Part shown: one piece after another, positions 1 to 6,509 of the stretch
Layout of the letters: every line of letters starts with the position of its first letter
How positions within the stretch are numbered: position 1 is the first letter of the stretch
Origin: CAMTWZ01 sp964412365
Lineage (GTDB): Bacteria > Bacteroidota > Rhodothermia > Balneolales > HLUCCA01
Direction: 5' to 3'
Assembly (NCBI GenBank): GCA_964412365.1
Contig: CAYPOI010000084.1
Span: forward strand, 1-11,410
Length of the DNA: 11,410 nt
Position numbers and translations under genes: made by a program
The notes under the pieces: generated by a model
The model's database searches: none
Told to the model about the DNA's origin: nothing
Seen by the model: the letters and a program-made list of their open reading frames with translations, nothing else

Positions 1-1
1 A

Positions 2-820
2 GGCGGGTACGACATCACCATGCCGAGCGACTACATGGTGGAAATCTTGGTGAAGCGCGGATTGATCCATGAATTGGATTACGATAACATCCCCAACATC
101 GAGAACATCGATCCACGGTTCCGAAACCTGCCCTTCGATCCGGAAAGCCGCTATTCCATCCCCTATCAATGGGGTACGACCGGTATCGGTGTGAACACGA
201 AGTATGTGAAAGAGACCATCGACAGTTGGACCGCGCTTTGGGACCCCAAGTACAAAGGCCGCATCAGCGTGATCGACAACATGAGAAGCGGACTCGTGCC
301 AGCACTCATCCTATTGGGTTATTCGGTGAACGAAACCGATCCGTCGCGGCTCAATGAGGCTAAAGACATGATGATCGCCCAAAAAGAATTCGTGCGCACC
401 TACTCGAGCGACACCTATATCGATCTGCTCAAATCAGGGGATGTCTGGTTGGCAATGGGATGGAGCGGCGACATCTATCAGGTGATGAAAGAAAATCCGG
501 ATGTGGTCTTCATCATCCCGAAAGAAGGAAGTTATGCCTGGGTCGACAATCTGGTGATTCCAAAAGGATCCAAGAACAAGGAATTGGCCGAATCGTTTCT
601 CAATTATCTATTGCGTCCGCAAGTCGGCGCCGACATCTCCAATTATACCGGGTATTCAACGCCGAATCGGGCTTCATTCCCTTTGGTTTTGGATTCATTG
701 ACGTCGGATGTCACCCTGTATCCGCCTAAAGAAGTGCTCGATCGGATGGAGTTCCTGCGTGACGTGGGCGATGCCACCACGATCTACAATCGAATCTGGA
801 ACGAAATCAAATCGCAATGA
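2..820 (+). CDS. potD: Polyamine (spermidine/putrescine) ABC transporter substrate-binding protein, 5'-truncated
   Basis: This is the periplasmic solute-binding protein of a polyamine ABC importer. It captures spermidine or putrescine and delivers it to the PotB/PotC permease, powered by PotA. The reading frame is open to the window edge (GGYDIT precedes the Met at position 20), so the signal peptide and roughly the first 80 residues of a family member of about 350 are missing. Diagnostic PotD stretches in order are PSDYMVEIL, YQWGTTGIGVN, a W-x-x-LWDPKYKGRIS block, GWSGD, AWVDNLVIP and GYSTPN, ending in a DVGDATTIYN motif. From memory of E. coli PotD, the Trp of GWSGD and the Trp and Asp of AWVDN correspond to polyamine-contacting residues. 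The stop overlaps the next start (ATGA), and potA/B/C are probably upstream, outside the window. Family assignment is firm; the exact polyamine cannot be read from the sequence. Confidence 0.95.
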   Translation, partial: GGYDITMPSDYMVEILVKRGLIHELDYDNIPNIENIDPRFRNLPFDPESRYSIPYQWGTTGIGVNTKYVKETIDSWTALWDPKYKGRISVIDNMRSGLVPALILLGYSVNETDPSRLNEAKDMMIAQKEFVRTYSSDTYIDLLKSGDVWLAMGWSGDIYQVMKENPDVVFIIPKEGSYAWVDNLVIPKGSKNKELAESFLNYLLRPQVGADISNYTGYSTPNRASFPLVLDSLTSDVTLYPPKEVLDRMEFLRDVGDATTIYNRIWNEIKSQ

Positions 821-1044
821 GTGATGAGGCTCTACATATCTACCGCATCGAGTCGTCATTCACCGAAATCAAGCTGATCGATTACGCGTTGAAAAAGCAT
901 CACGGAATGATCCGATCCACATCCTTCACCGATACGATTCGGTATGATGTGGCCATACCCGCTGCCACCGTCGATCTGTTCCTCAGTGACATGAAACATC
1001 ACGGTCAGCAACGTATCCGACTGGAATCGATGGGGGTCGAATGA
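817..1044 (+). CDS. Small DUF1949-like protein (resembles C-terminal domain of YigZ/IMPACT proteins)
   Basis: The product is 75 residues, predicted soluble and cytosolic, with no signal peptide or membrane segment. Residues 18-72 follow the pattern of the DUF1949 domain that ends YigZ/IMPACT-family proteins: a helix (LIDYALKKHHG), a strand, then RYDVAIPAATVDLFLSDM and a closing strand RIRLESM. The VAIPAATVDLF stretch closely matches the VALPAAKVAEF stretch I recall from E. coli YigZ. The UPF0029 domain that normally precedes it is absent: the upstream gene is potD. No function is established. A DUF1949 domain has a ferredoxin-like fold suggested to bind nucleic acid or ribosomes, but that is family-level speculation. 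The start overlaps the potD stop and the stop overlaps the next start (both ATGA), so translation is probably coupled. The match was made by eye and needs a profile search. Confidence 0.6.
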   Translation: MSDEALHIYRIESSFTEIKLIDYALKKHHGMIRSTSFTDTIRYDVAIPAATVDLFLSDMKHHGQQRIRLESMGVE

Positions 1045-1391
1045 GCGGAGAAATTAGGGATGTCAACTTCCAAAGGATATCGAGAATCAACTGGCTGTTG
1101 ACCGGACCATTGCTTCTGTTTTTTTCTTGGCCGTATTTGCGTCTTGCCGAATTGATCGGGACATCCGCTGTTTTCGCCTTGATCGGATGCGGTCTGTTCA
1201 GCATCGCATTCACGCTAACGATCGTTCACGGTCATATCTCCATTTCGGTAGGTGAACTGCATCGCGTCGAGTTCTACCGTTGGACCCGCAGGCGTCATTA
1301 TCCCTGGAAGTGGTTCTACCACCCGACTCTGTTTCAGTACAGCACCCGACTCACGCTTCTGTTGGCGTCGATCGTGTGCTTATTGGGATGA
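1041..1391 (+). CDS. Hypothetical small membrane protein, three predicted transmembrane helices
   Basis: I do not recognise this 116-residue product. It has three hydrophobic segments, at about residues 17-34, 40-62 and 103-116. The loop between the second and third (about 63-102) is rich in Trp, Tyr, Arg and His, including WTRRRHYPWKWFYH. The protein ends inside or just after the last hydrophobic segment. It is the last gene of the potD-linked operon: its ATG overlaps the preceding TGA, and a G-rich stretch (GGGGG at 1032-1036) may act as a weak SD. Its 3' end overlaps the convergent sigma factor gene by 12 bp (1380-1391). The tight ATGA junctions support it as a real gene despite the lack of a recognised family. 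A role tied to the polyamine transporter would be guesswork. Confidence 0.62.
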   Translation: MSGEIRDVNFQRISRINWLLTGPLLLFFSWPYLRLAELIGTSAVFALIGCGLFSIAFTLTIVHGHISISVGELHRVEFYRWTRRRHYPWKWFYHPTLFQYSTRLTLLLASIVCLLG

Positions 1392-1955
1392 CTTCTTTTT
1401 GTAGCACTCGTGCAAGCGGTTGAGCAACCGGCTTTTGCGAACCCGAACAAGAACCGGACTGATTTTGAACAACTTGCTGACCGTCAAGTAACTCGCATCC
1501 GGTTGATTCATGTAAAATTGGATGAAGTTGCGATTGGGTTCATCCAGGAGATCCATGCATTTGCGAAGAATTTCCTCTCGTTCTTGATCCACCATGCGGT
1601 TGAACTGCTCTGAAGGATCCGTCACATATTGCTCCTCCAATACCAATCCACCTTCGCGATGCTCCTTCTTAACCGTCTTGAAAAACTCGTTTCGTGCCGA
1701 GATCATCAAATATCCGATCACATTCGTTTTTGAATCGAAATGCCCGGACTTTACCCGGTCGATCATCGAGAACAGCGCCTGTTGCGCGCATTCTTCCGCC
1801 ATATACTCATTCGCACGAACCGTGATGCTCAGATACTCGCGAATCTGAGGAAGGATGGCCCGGGTGAACGCATCCAAAACAGGATGGTGATCCTGTTCGA
1901 TGGCTCGGATAATCTCGTCCGATTGAAACGACGGGGATAACGGGTTTTTTGACAC
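1380..1955 (-). CDS. ECF-type RNA polymerase sigma factor
   Basis: The product is 191 residues and has the two-domain layout of sigma-70 family ECF factors: a region 2-like helical segment at about residues 25-100 (containing AEECAQQALFSMIDRV and a GYLMISARNEFFK stretch matching the conserved region 2.4 helix), a variable acidic linker at 101-125, and a region 4 helix-turn-helix at about 128-187 (ASYLTVSKLFKISPVLVRVRKSRL). It would direct core RNA polymerase to a dedicated promoter set. The first in-frame start is GTG at 1955; an in-frame TAA lies four codons upstream and no SD is visible. An ATG five bases earlier is out of frame. The gene is divergent from the lipoprotein/CHAT pair, and no classical zinc-binding anti-sigma gene adjoins it. 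The membrane protein at 5725-6453 is the candidate regulator. The promoters it recognises cannot be determined here. Confidence 0.87.
   Translation of the reverse strand: MSKNPLSPSFQSDEIIRAIEQDHHPVLDAFTRAILPQIREYLSITVRANEYMAEECAQQALFSMIDRVKSGHFDSKTNVIGYLMISARNEFFKTVKKEHREGGLVLEEQYVTDPSEQFNRMVDQEREEILRKCMDLLDEPNRNFIQFYMNQPDASYLTVSKLFKISPVLVRVRKSRLLNRLHECYKKKSSQ
1414..1436 (+). terminator. Possible weak intrinsic terminator for the potD-linked operon
   Basis: About 20 bp past the stop of the 116-residue membrane protein, AAGC+GGTT (1414-1421) can pair with AACC+GCTT (1426-1429 and 1431-1434) around a GAGC loop, leaving one bulged G at 1430. Only four T residues follow (1433-1436), two of them used in the stem. 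The element lies inside the 3' coding end of the convergent sigma gene. The weak T-run makes this tentative. Confidence 0.3.
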
Positions 1956-2233
1956 GGCATCAAGTTACAAAATGCTGAGACAAGCGCCACGCCGTCGAAA
2001 AGAGAAATAAACCCAAATATTTTTTTAAAATTAGAGTTCTTTAATTATTATAAGTCATTAATTATCAATGCTTAAAAGAAATTAATTAAGGACTGTAACA
2101 TTTGACCCTTCTCGGAATCATATATATGAATGAGAATGTAGTCATGAATACTCTGCGCGATTTGTCGTGCTAAGTATCATTATAGTCTTATATGTACTCC
2201 TAAAATAACAATCATACATACATCCATACCATC
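1956..2233. promoter_or_regulatory. AT-rich divergent intergenic region with palindrome
   Basis: This 278-bp gap separates the sigma gene (-) from the lipoprotein gene (+) and must hold promoters for both. It is far more AT-rich than the flanking genes and contains three TTAATTA-like motifs between 2039 and 2088. A perfect 12-bp palindrome, TCATATATATGA, spans 2118-2129. It is flanked by TTCTC (2109-2113) and GAGAA (2132-2136), which form an imperfectly spaced outer inverted repeat, a layout typical of a dimeric operator or a sigma-autoregulated site. TTGACC (2102-2107) followed 17 bp later by TATGAA (2125-2130) could be a -35/-10 pair for the lipoprotein operon, but I found no clear TAnnTTTG element. 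The leader before the lipoprotein ATG is CA-rich (CATACATACATCC) and lacks an SD. Confidence 0.5.
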
Positions 2234-2464
2234 ATGAAAACGAAATCCAACTTTTTCGCACTTATCGCTGTAGCCGTACTCTTCACCGGTTGCTCCAACT
2301 CAACAGACGCCCTTCAGAACATCGGCGGTCACAAAGAAGATATTGTTGTAGCTAAGCCAGAAAACCGCTTGCCACGCGACACAGATAACATGGATCGTGG
2401 TACCGATGCTGTATTCAATATCGCTGGTCACAAAGAGGATATCGTTGTAGCTAAACCGGAGTAA
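2234..2464 (+). CDS. Small repeat-containing lipoprotein
   Basis: The product is 76 residues. A Lys-containing n-region and a hydrophobic stretch (FFALIAVAVLF) lead to a lipobox-like LFTGC with Cys20 as the expected lipidation and cleavage site; Phe at -3 departs from the usual Leu. Ser at +2 is compatible with outer-membrane sorting. The mature part is only 57 residues and is dominated by two near-identical 21-residue repeats (23-43 and 56-76) sharing NI(G/A)GHKEDIVVAKPE, joined by a polar 12-residue linker. I do not recognise the family and assign no function. It lies 54 bp upstream of the TPR-CHAT gene in the same direction, so the two are probably cotranscribed. A role as a partner, surface anchor or cleavage target of the CHAT protein is conceivable but not shown. 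Synonymous codon differences between the repeats argue that the protein is under selection and real. Confidence 0.8.
   Translation: MKTKSNFFALIAVAVLFTGCSNSTDALQNIGGHKEDIVVAKPENRLPRDTDNMDRGTDAVFNIAGHKEDIVVAKPE
2300..2461 (+). repeat. Intragenic duplicated 63-bp unit in the lipoprotein gene
   Basis: Two copies lie at 2300-2362 and 2399-2461, offset by 99 bp. Over the 11 codons encoding HKEDIVVAKPE the copies differ at five nucleotides, and all five changes are synonymous (gaa/gag, att/atc, aag/aaa, cca/ccg, gaa/gag). The duplication is therefore not brand new, and the repeat peptide appears to be conserved at protein level. Confidence 0.9.
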
Positions 2465-2519
2465 GTCGATACTTACGGGTACTGTGGGTATATTCGTGCT
2501 TGCACGTAACCATCCCACA
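2461..2519 (+). promoter_or_regulatory. Two hairpins between the lipoprotein stop and the CHAT start
   Basis: GTAAGT (2461-2466) and ACTTAC (2471-2476) form a perfect 6-bp stem with a CGAT loop, overlapping the lipoprotein stop codon. A second structure pairs TGTGGG (2483-2488) with CCCACA (2514-2519), with an inner CGTG/CACG hairpin (2495-2498 with 2503-2506). Its 3' arm includes the first base of the CHAT ATG. Neither is followed by a T-run, so they are better read as processing or translation-control elements than as intrinsic terminators. No SD precedes the CHAT start. Confidence 0.45.
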
Positions 2520-5500
2520 TGTCTCGAATCGTTGCTCTCCTATTATGGTTGTTTGCCGTTGAGGTTGCTATTGGGCAACCTCAGCGGTTTATTCTGCAAC
2601 AGCAGGCAGATCAACTCCTTCAGCAAGTTGTACAAGGTCAGCAAATACCTCTCTCTTTTTGGGGGTTGGTGGAGTTGGCCAAGCAATATGGCGACGTCAA
2701 AACATATATCGAATCTCGCGCCGGGTCGTTAAGGGAACGGCGCAGCGAGGTAAATTGCTACCTCGGCATATTGAGTGATTTATCCATTACCGGTCCGCTT
2801 GAGGCCGCTTGGGCATGCGAGAACCAGGCTGATTTTGCAGTACTCCATCTATACAGCCTTCCGTTAGAGAAACGAACCGAGGCCAGAAGTCGTCACTCCG
2901 ACCGTTTCAAGCTCGCCGCCAGCGATCCCGTCATTCGCGCCTATCTCGAAAGGGCGACCAATCCGAACTACTCCATCTCCGATCTTGTAAGTCCGAGACC
3001 GTTTCGTGCCGCAGATATCCACCTGATTCCACCTGGATACACCTATCGCGACGAAAACGCCCCATCCTATTTGGCTTTGTTGGATCATTGGAAAACCGAG
3101 CTTCCAATCACCCGTCGAAACCTGACATTTGCAGATATCTATGCCGTGTTTCACATCATCGATTCCTACCATCAATTGGATCATTATGCGGGGATCTATG
3201 AATACCTGCCGATGCTTAGTGGCACGACGTCCTTTCCCGACCTCGACATCAAGCTAAGAACGTACAGAAGAGTCGCCTTTTCTTCGTATTTCCTCGGGTT
3301 TTACCTGCCTGCCCTGGAATTCTACCGCGTCGCTCTACGACCATTGGTCGATCGCATGTCAAGTGCCAACGATGCGTACATGGAAGCCCGTCTCCGCGTT
3401 GAGACCGATTATGGCAGCATCCAATACCGATTGGGAGATTTGGAAGGTGCCAGGGAAACCTATGCGAACATCTTTCCAGACAGAGCTTACTTCCAAGATC
3501 TTCGGTCCAAATCGATTCTTCTGAACAATTTGGCGGTTTCCTATCTGAACACCGGCCGGATGACCGATTATCTTGAATTGCAGTTGCAAGCGTTGGAAGA
3601 CGCCAAATCCATCGATTACAGCTTCATGGAGTTGCAAGTCTTAAAAAACTTGTATGTCTATCATTGGCGGCGTGGCGACTGGGACAATGCCATCCTCTAT
3701 CTGAATAGCGCGTACGATGTGGCCTTGAAGATGAACGATTCCAATGAATTGGGAAACATCCTCTCGCTTTTCGCCACCTACCATCGCGAGTATCGAAAGG
3801 ACTATCAACGAGCCTATTCCTACAACCTTCAATCCGTCGACCTTTTGCGTGAGTTCGGAGCAAAGAACACGCTCCTGTTAGCGCAATTCGAACTGGCCCT
3901 CACGTTGGAATCGCTTCGTCGTTACGACGATGCGATCGAACTGTACGAATCGGTGGAACGGGATGCCACGACTACGGGTGACCTCATTTCGGAATTGGTC
4001 ACCCGTATCCAACGGATCGACTTGCTGCAACGTTTGGGTCGATTTGACGAAACCAAAGCCGCTCTCTTAAACATCCAGCAGCATGACTTATCAACGATTC
4101 TGGGTTTTGAGACGTTCGTGGAATCTGTGAATGTGATCGCCATCGACCATATCCATCGGCAAGATCATAATGAAGCCCGACTCTGGCTGGAACCCATGAT
4201 GAGTGAGATTTTCAAACGTCTCCAGAGCAGCGCCGACGACCAGACGGGGTTCATCCGGTTCAAGCCCGAGTTCACCGAAACCATCCGCCTACTCACGCAA
4301 ACATATCTGAAGCAGAGCCAACCGACCGCTGCAGCGGAATTGCTTGATAAAGTCAAGGCTGTCAATCAGGCCTCCTACAACAATAGTGATCTCCTACGTG
4401 CGACGGTGTTGTCTGAAAGTGATCGGATAACGGATGTCAGACTTGCTCAGAACATCGAAGATATTCGAGCGTCCTTGTTGCGAGCCTCTTCGAGCGAAAA
4501 ACTGGAGTTGAACAACCGCCTGATCCGGCTTCAACAAGAACGGGCCCAATTGAAAAGTGGTCGCATCCCAACCGTTTCTTCCATCGAAGTGGATTTGATG
4601 CAGGTCCAAAAACAACTGGGACTTGGAGAAATGGCTGTATCCGTGACCATGTTAGACAGCCTGATTTTCCGAACAGCCGTGACCAAGGAATCTATCCGTG
4701 TTGACGAAATTCGAAACAGTATACCTCATATTAAATCATGGAGTCGGACAGAGGCAAAGACCATCACCGGCGACATCAACCTGAATGATCTTCATTCCAT
4801 TTATTCTGTTCTGTTTGAAGATCTGTTTACAGAACACATCCCCAGTAAGCTGTTTTTTTTGCCAGATGGACCGCTACATCGAATTCCTATCGAAATATTA
4901 CCTGTGAATCGTCCCGAAAACAGCACGTCATTTGGTGCTGTGACGTACTTAATTGAAGCGACGTCTGTGACCTATGCCACATCCTTGCACGAGCTCACAT
5001 CACATCAGCGCAAGCGCAATACGCATACCCACGACTATATAGGGATCGGTATATCGAGATTGGCCACCTTTCCGGCATTGAGTCCGCTGCCGTATGCTGA
5101 AATGGAAATCCGTCGGATAGTGAGCACGATGACACGTTTCGCTCGATCACTCATGTTGCTTGGAAACGACGCCACAGAACACCGAATCAAAAACACAGCC
5201 ACGGATACACGAGTCTTGCATGTTGCCTCACACAGCGAAGTGAATATGATTGATCCGCTATTTTCGGTGATTTATGTGGAATCGGACGAGAATTCGGATG
5301 GAGCCATCTACGCGTATGAACTATTTGGCATGGACATGAACATCGATCTGATCATGCTCAGCAGCTGTGAGTCGGCAAGCGGCACCTATATTCAGGGTAG
5401 CGGGATGGTGGGATTGGGCCGCGCGCTGCAGTTTGCCGGTGCCCGAAGCCTGATCATGAACACATGGTCCATTCGAGACCAAACCGCTTCCGATATCTCC

Positions 5501-5740
5501 ACCTGGTTTTATGAAAACCTGAATGAAGGGATGAGTAAAAACGAAGCGTTGAGACAGGCTAAAGTGCGGTATATCACGACCCGAAACAGCGACCCCTACA
5601 TCTGGGGATCCTTCATTCTGATTGGGAATGATGAGCCATTGATAAAAAAAATCAGCATCAGGGTTTTCTTCTTTGGGGGAATCCTGATGCTGATCCTGGG
5701 AGGGGTCCTATTTTGGCTCGTTCGTCAGCGCCGGAGTTGA
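2519..5740 (+). CDS. Exported TPR-CHAT domain protein (caspase-like cysteine protease fold)
   Basis: The product is 1073 residues. A Sec signal peptide covers residues 1-19 (cleavage AIG|Q). It is followed by an uncharacterised N-terminal region, about eight TPR-like helical pairs at roughly 250-625 (for example GDLEGARETYANIFPD, GDWDNAILYLNSAYDVA and RRYDDAIELYESVERDA), a charged coiled-coil-like segment at about 644-680, and a CHAT domain at about 710-1040. The caspase-type dyad is present: His905 in LHVASHS and Cys950 in LSSCESASG, so proteolytic activity is plausible. Other CHAT hallmarks are LPDGPLHRIPIEIL, GLGRALQFAGA and DPYIWGSFILIG. A single hydrophobic helix at about 1048-1067 ends in RQRRS, suggesting a membrane anchor with the CHAT domain on the periplasmic side. 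TPR repeats usually recognise a protein partner. The substrate is unknown; the neighbouring lipoprotein and the membrane TPR protein are candidates. The 3' end overlaps the convergent gene by 16 bp. Confidence 0.94.
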   Translation: MSRIVALLLWLFAVEVAIGQPQRFILQQQADQLLQQVVQGQQIPLSFWGLVELAKQYGDVKTYIESRAGSLRERRSEVNCYLGILSDLSITGPLEAAWACENQADFAVLHLYSLPLEKRTEARSRHSDRFKLAASDPVIRAYLERATNPNYSISDLVSPRPFRAADIHLIPPGYTYRDENAPSYLALLDHWKTELPITRRNLTFADIYAVFHIIDSYHQLDHYAGIYEYLPMLSGTTSFPDLDIKLRTYRRVAFSSYFLGFYLPALEFYRVALRPLVDRMSSANDAYMEARLRVETDYGSIQYRLGDLEGARETYANIFPDRAYFQDLRSKSILLNNLAVSYLNTGRMTDYLELQLQALEDAKSIDYSFMELQVLKNLYVYHWRRGDWDNAILYLNSAYDVALKMNDSNELGNILSLFATYHREYRKDYQRAYSYNLQSVDLLREFGAKNTLLLAQFELALTLESLRRYDDAIELYESVERDATTTGDLISELVTRIQRIDLLQRLGRFDETKAALLNIQQHDLSTILGFETFVESVNVIAIDHIHRQDHNEARLWLEPMMSEIFKRLQSSADDQTGFIRFKPEFTETIRLLTQTYLKQSQPTAAAELLDKVKAVNQASYNNSDLLRATVLSESDRITDVRLAQNIEDIRASLLRASSSEKLELNNRLIRLQQERAQLKSGRIPTVSSIEVDLMQVQKQLGLGEMAVSVTMLDSLIFRTAVTKESIRVDEIRNSIPHIKSWSRTEAKTITGDINLNDLHSIYSVLFEDLFTEHIPSKLFFLPDGPLHRIPIEILPVNRPENSTSFGAVTYLIEATSVTYATSLHELTSHQRKRNTHTHDYIGIGISRLATFPALSPLPYAEMEIRRIVSTMTRFARSLMLLGNDATEHRIKNTATDTRVLHVASHSEVNMIDPLFSVIYVESDENSDGAIYAYELFGMDMNIDLIMLSSCESASGTYIQGSGMVGLGRALQFAGARSLIMNTWSIRDQTASDISTWFYENLNEGMSKNEALRQAKVRYITTRNSDPYIWGSFILIGNDEPLIKKISIRVFFFGGILMLILGGVLFWLVRQRRS
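5644..5694 (-). terminator. Intrinsic terminator of the minus-strand transcript, embedded in CHAT coding sequence
   Basis: A perfect 12-bp inverted repeat pairs ATCAGCATCAGG (5651-5662) with CCTGATGCTGAT (5683-5694) across a 20-nt loop. Read on the minus strand, the stem is followed directly by a run of seven or more T residues (complement of the A-run at 5644-5650). It begins 31 bp past the stop of the minus-strand gene at 5725-6453, the classic place for Rho-independent termination. The element codes for the start of the C-terminal transmembrane region of the CHAT protein. On the plus strand the stem can extend to about 20 pairs using G-U wobbles, but there it lacks a T-run. Confidence 0.8.
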
Positions 5741-6453
5741 TCCAGCGCGGACTGTGCGGCGCGACCGAATGCGCCATTCATATCGATGACTCGTGCGAGA
5801 TGGATGTTCGCCTCATCTAGTCTACCGGATTGGATTAACGCATTCGCCGTGTACCATTCGGTGCGTTCCATCTGGATCGGATCCACACCGTTCAAGGATC
5901 GAATCTCATCGAAACGGACCAATGCCGGCGCGAAATCTCCGCGGTTATATGCCAGAGCGGCAAGATTCAATCGAACTTCGACTTGTTGGGAAACATCCAA
6001 ATCGGTCGCTAAAAGTGCGATGAGCGCTTGCTCAGCCAACCCTTCTTGGCCTTCCACCGCCATGATGGTGATGTCGCGCAATTGCATGTCAAATGTTTCC
6101 GTCGGGATGGTGCCCGAGCGCATCAGATTGAATTCGATTTGCTCGAGGGGCATGAATTTGGACGTGCCGGTCGGAGATGCGAGAAAGTAGAGGGATGTGC
6201 CTACACCAATGATCACAGCGGCTGCCGCGGCCGATGCCACCAGGCGCATTCTGGATGGGGATCGCATAGGAATTGGGATGACATCTTTACCGACGGACAG
6301 TTTCCGTACCGTGGCGGCTGTCTTCATGTAATCCAAGTAGCCGAATTGGATCACTTCCACCCAAAGATCGTCAATCTGCTTCTGATTGAGGGTTCCCCTC
6401 ACATACAGATCGATCCTGTCCTCTAGGTCAAGATGGTTGGTTTGGGTATTCAA
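5725..6453 (-). CDS. Membrane protein with anti-sigma-like N-terminus and exported TPR domain
   Basis: The product is 242 residues. Residues 8-52 (LEDRIDLYVRGTLNQKQIDDLW) resemble the helical N-terminus of FCB-group anti-sigma and gliding-type regulators, although no zinc-binding His/Cys motif is present. A transmembrane helix follows at about 71-92 (Arg-rich before it, Ala/Val/Ile-rich within), then a TPR-like C-terminal half (RLNLAALAYNRGDFAPALVRF and NALIQSGRLDEANIHLARVI). Positive charges before the helix predict an N-in, C-out topology. The start is TTG at 6453: an in-frame TGA lies four codons upstream and the next Met is residue 43. A weak purine stretch (GAAGAG) precedes it and can pair with the CTCTT at the start. 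The response regulator lies 56 bp upstream on the same strand. Control of the sigma factor at 1380-1955 is inferred, not shown; it may instead be a TPR partner of the CHAT protein. Confidence 0.8.
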   Translation of the reverse strand: MNTQTNHLDLEDRIDLYVRGTLNQKQIDDLWVEVIQFGYLDYMKTAATVRKLSVGKDVIPIPMRSPSRMRLVASAAAAAVIIGVGTSLYFLASPTGTSKFMPLEQIEFNLMRSGTIPTETFDMQLRDITIMAVEGQEGLAEQALIALLATDLDVSQQVEVRLNLAALAYNRGDFAPALVRFDEIRSLNGVDPIQMERTEWYTANALIQSGRLDEANIHLARVIDMNGAFGRAAQSALDQLRR

Positions 6454-6509
6454 GAGTTCTCTTCATGATATTGATTTGCATACAATTAAAGCTGTAACAA
6501 GAACCGAAA

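Noticed and set aside
1404..1413. GCACTCGTGC inverted repeat as a terminator for the sigma gene
   Set aside because: The loop would be only two bases and no T-run follows on the minus strand.
2234..2464. Lipoprotein as a truncated or decayed gene
   Set aside because: It ends exactly at a repeat boundary, has an intact signal and lipobox, and the repeat copies differ only synonymously in the core. No further repeat remnants follow the stop.
2519..5740. Type III-E CRISPR (Craspase) locus
   Set aside because: A TPR-CHAT protein and sigma factor are present, but there is no gRAMP effector, no Csx30/31 recognisable by eye, no Cas1/2 and no repeat array, and the CHAT protein is exported. Only the logic is similar.
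6428..6466. Twelve-codon ATG frame overlapping the TTG start of the membrane TPR protein
   Set aside because: No SD, very short, and its frame ends inside the real gene. The protein evidence supports the TTG start; no independent support for the short frame.
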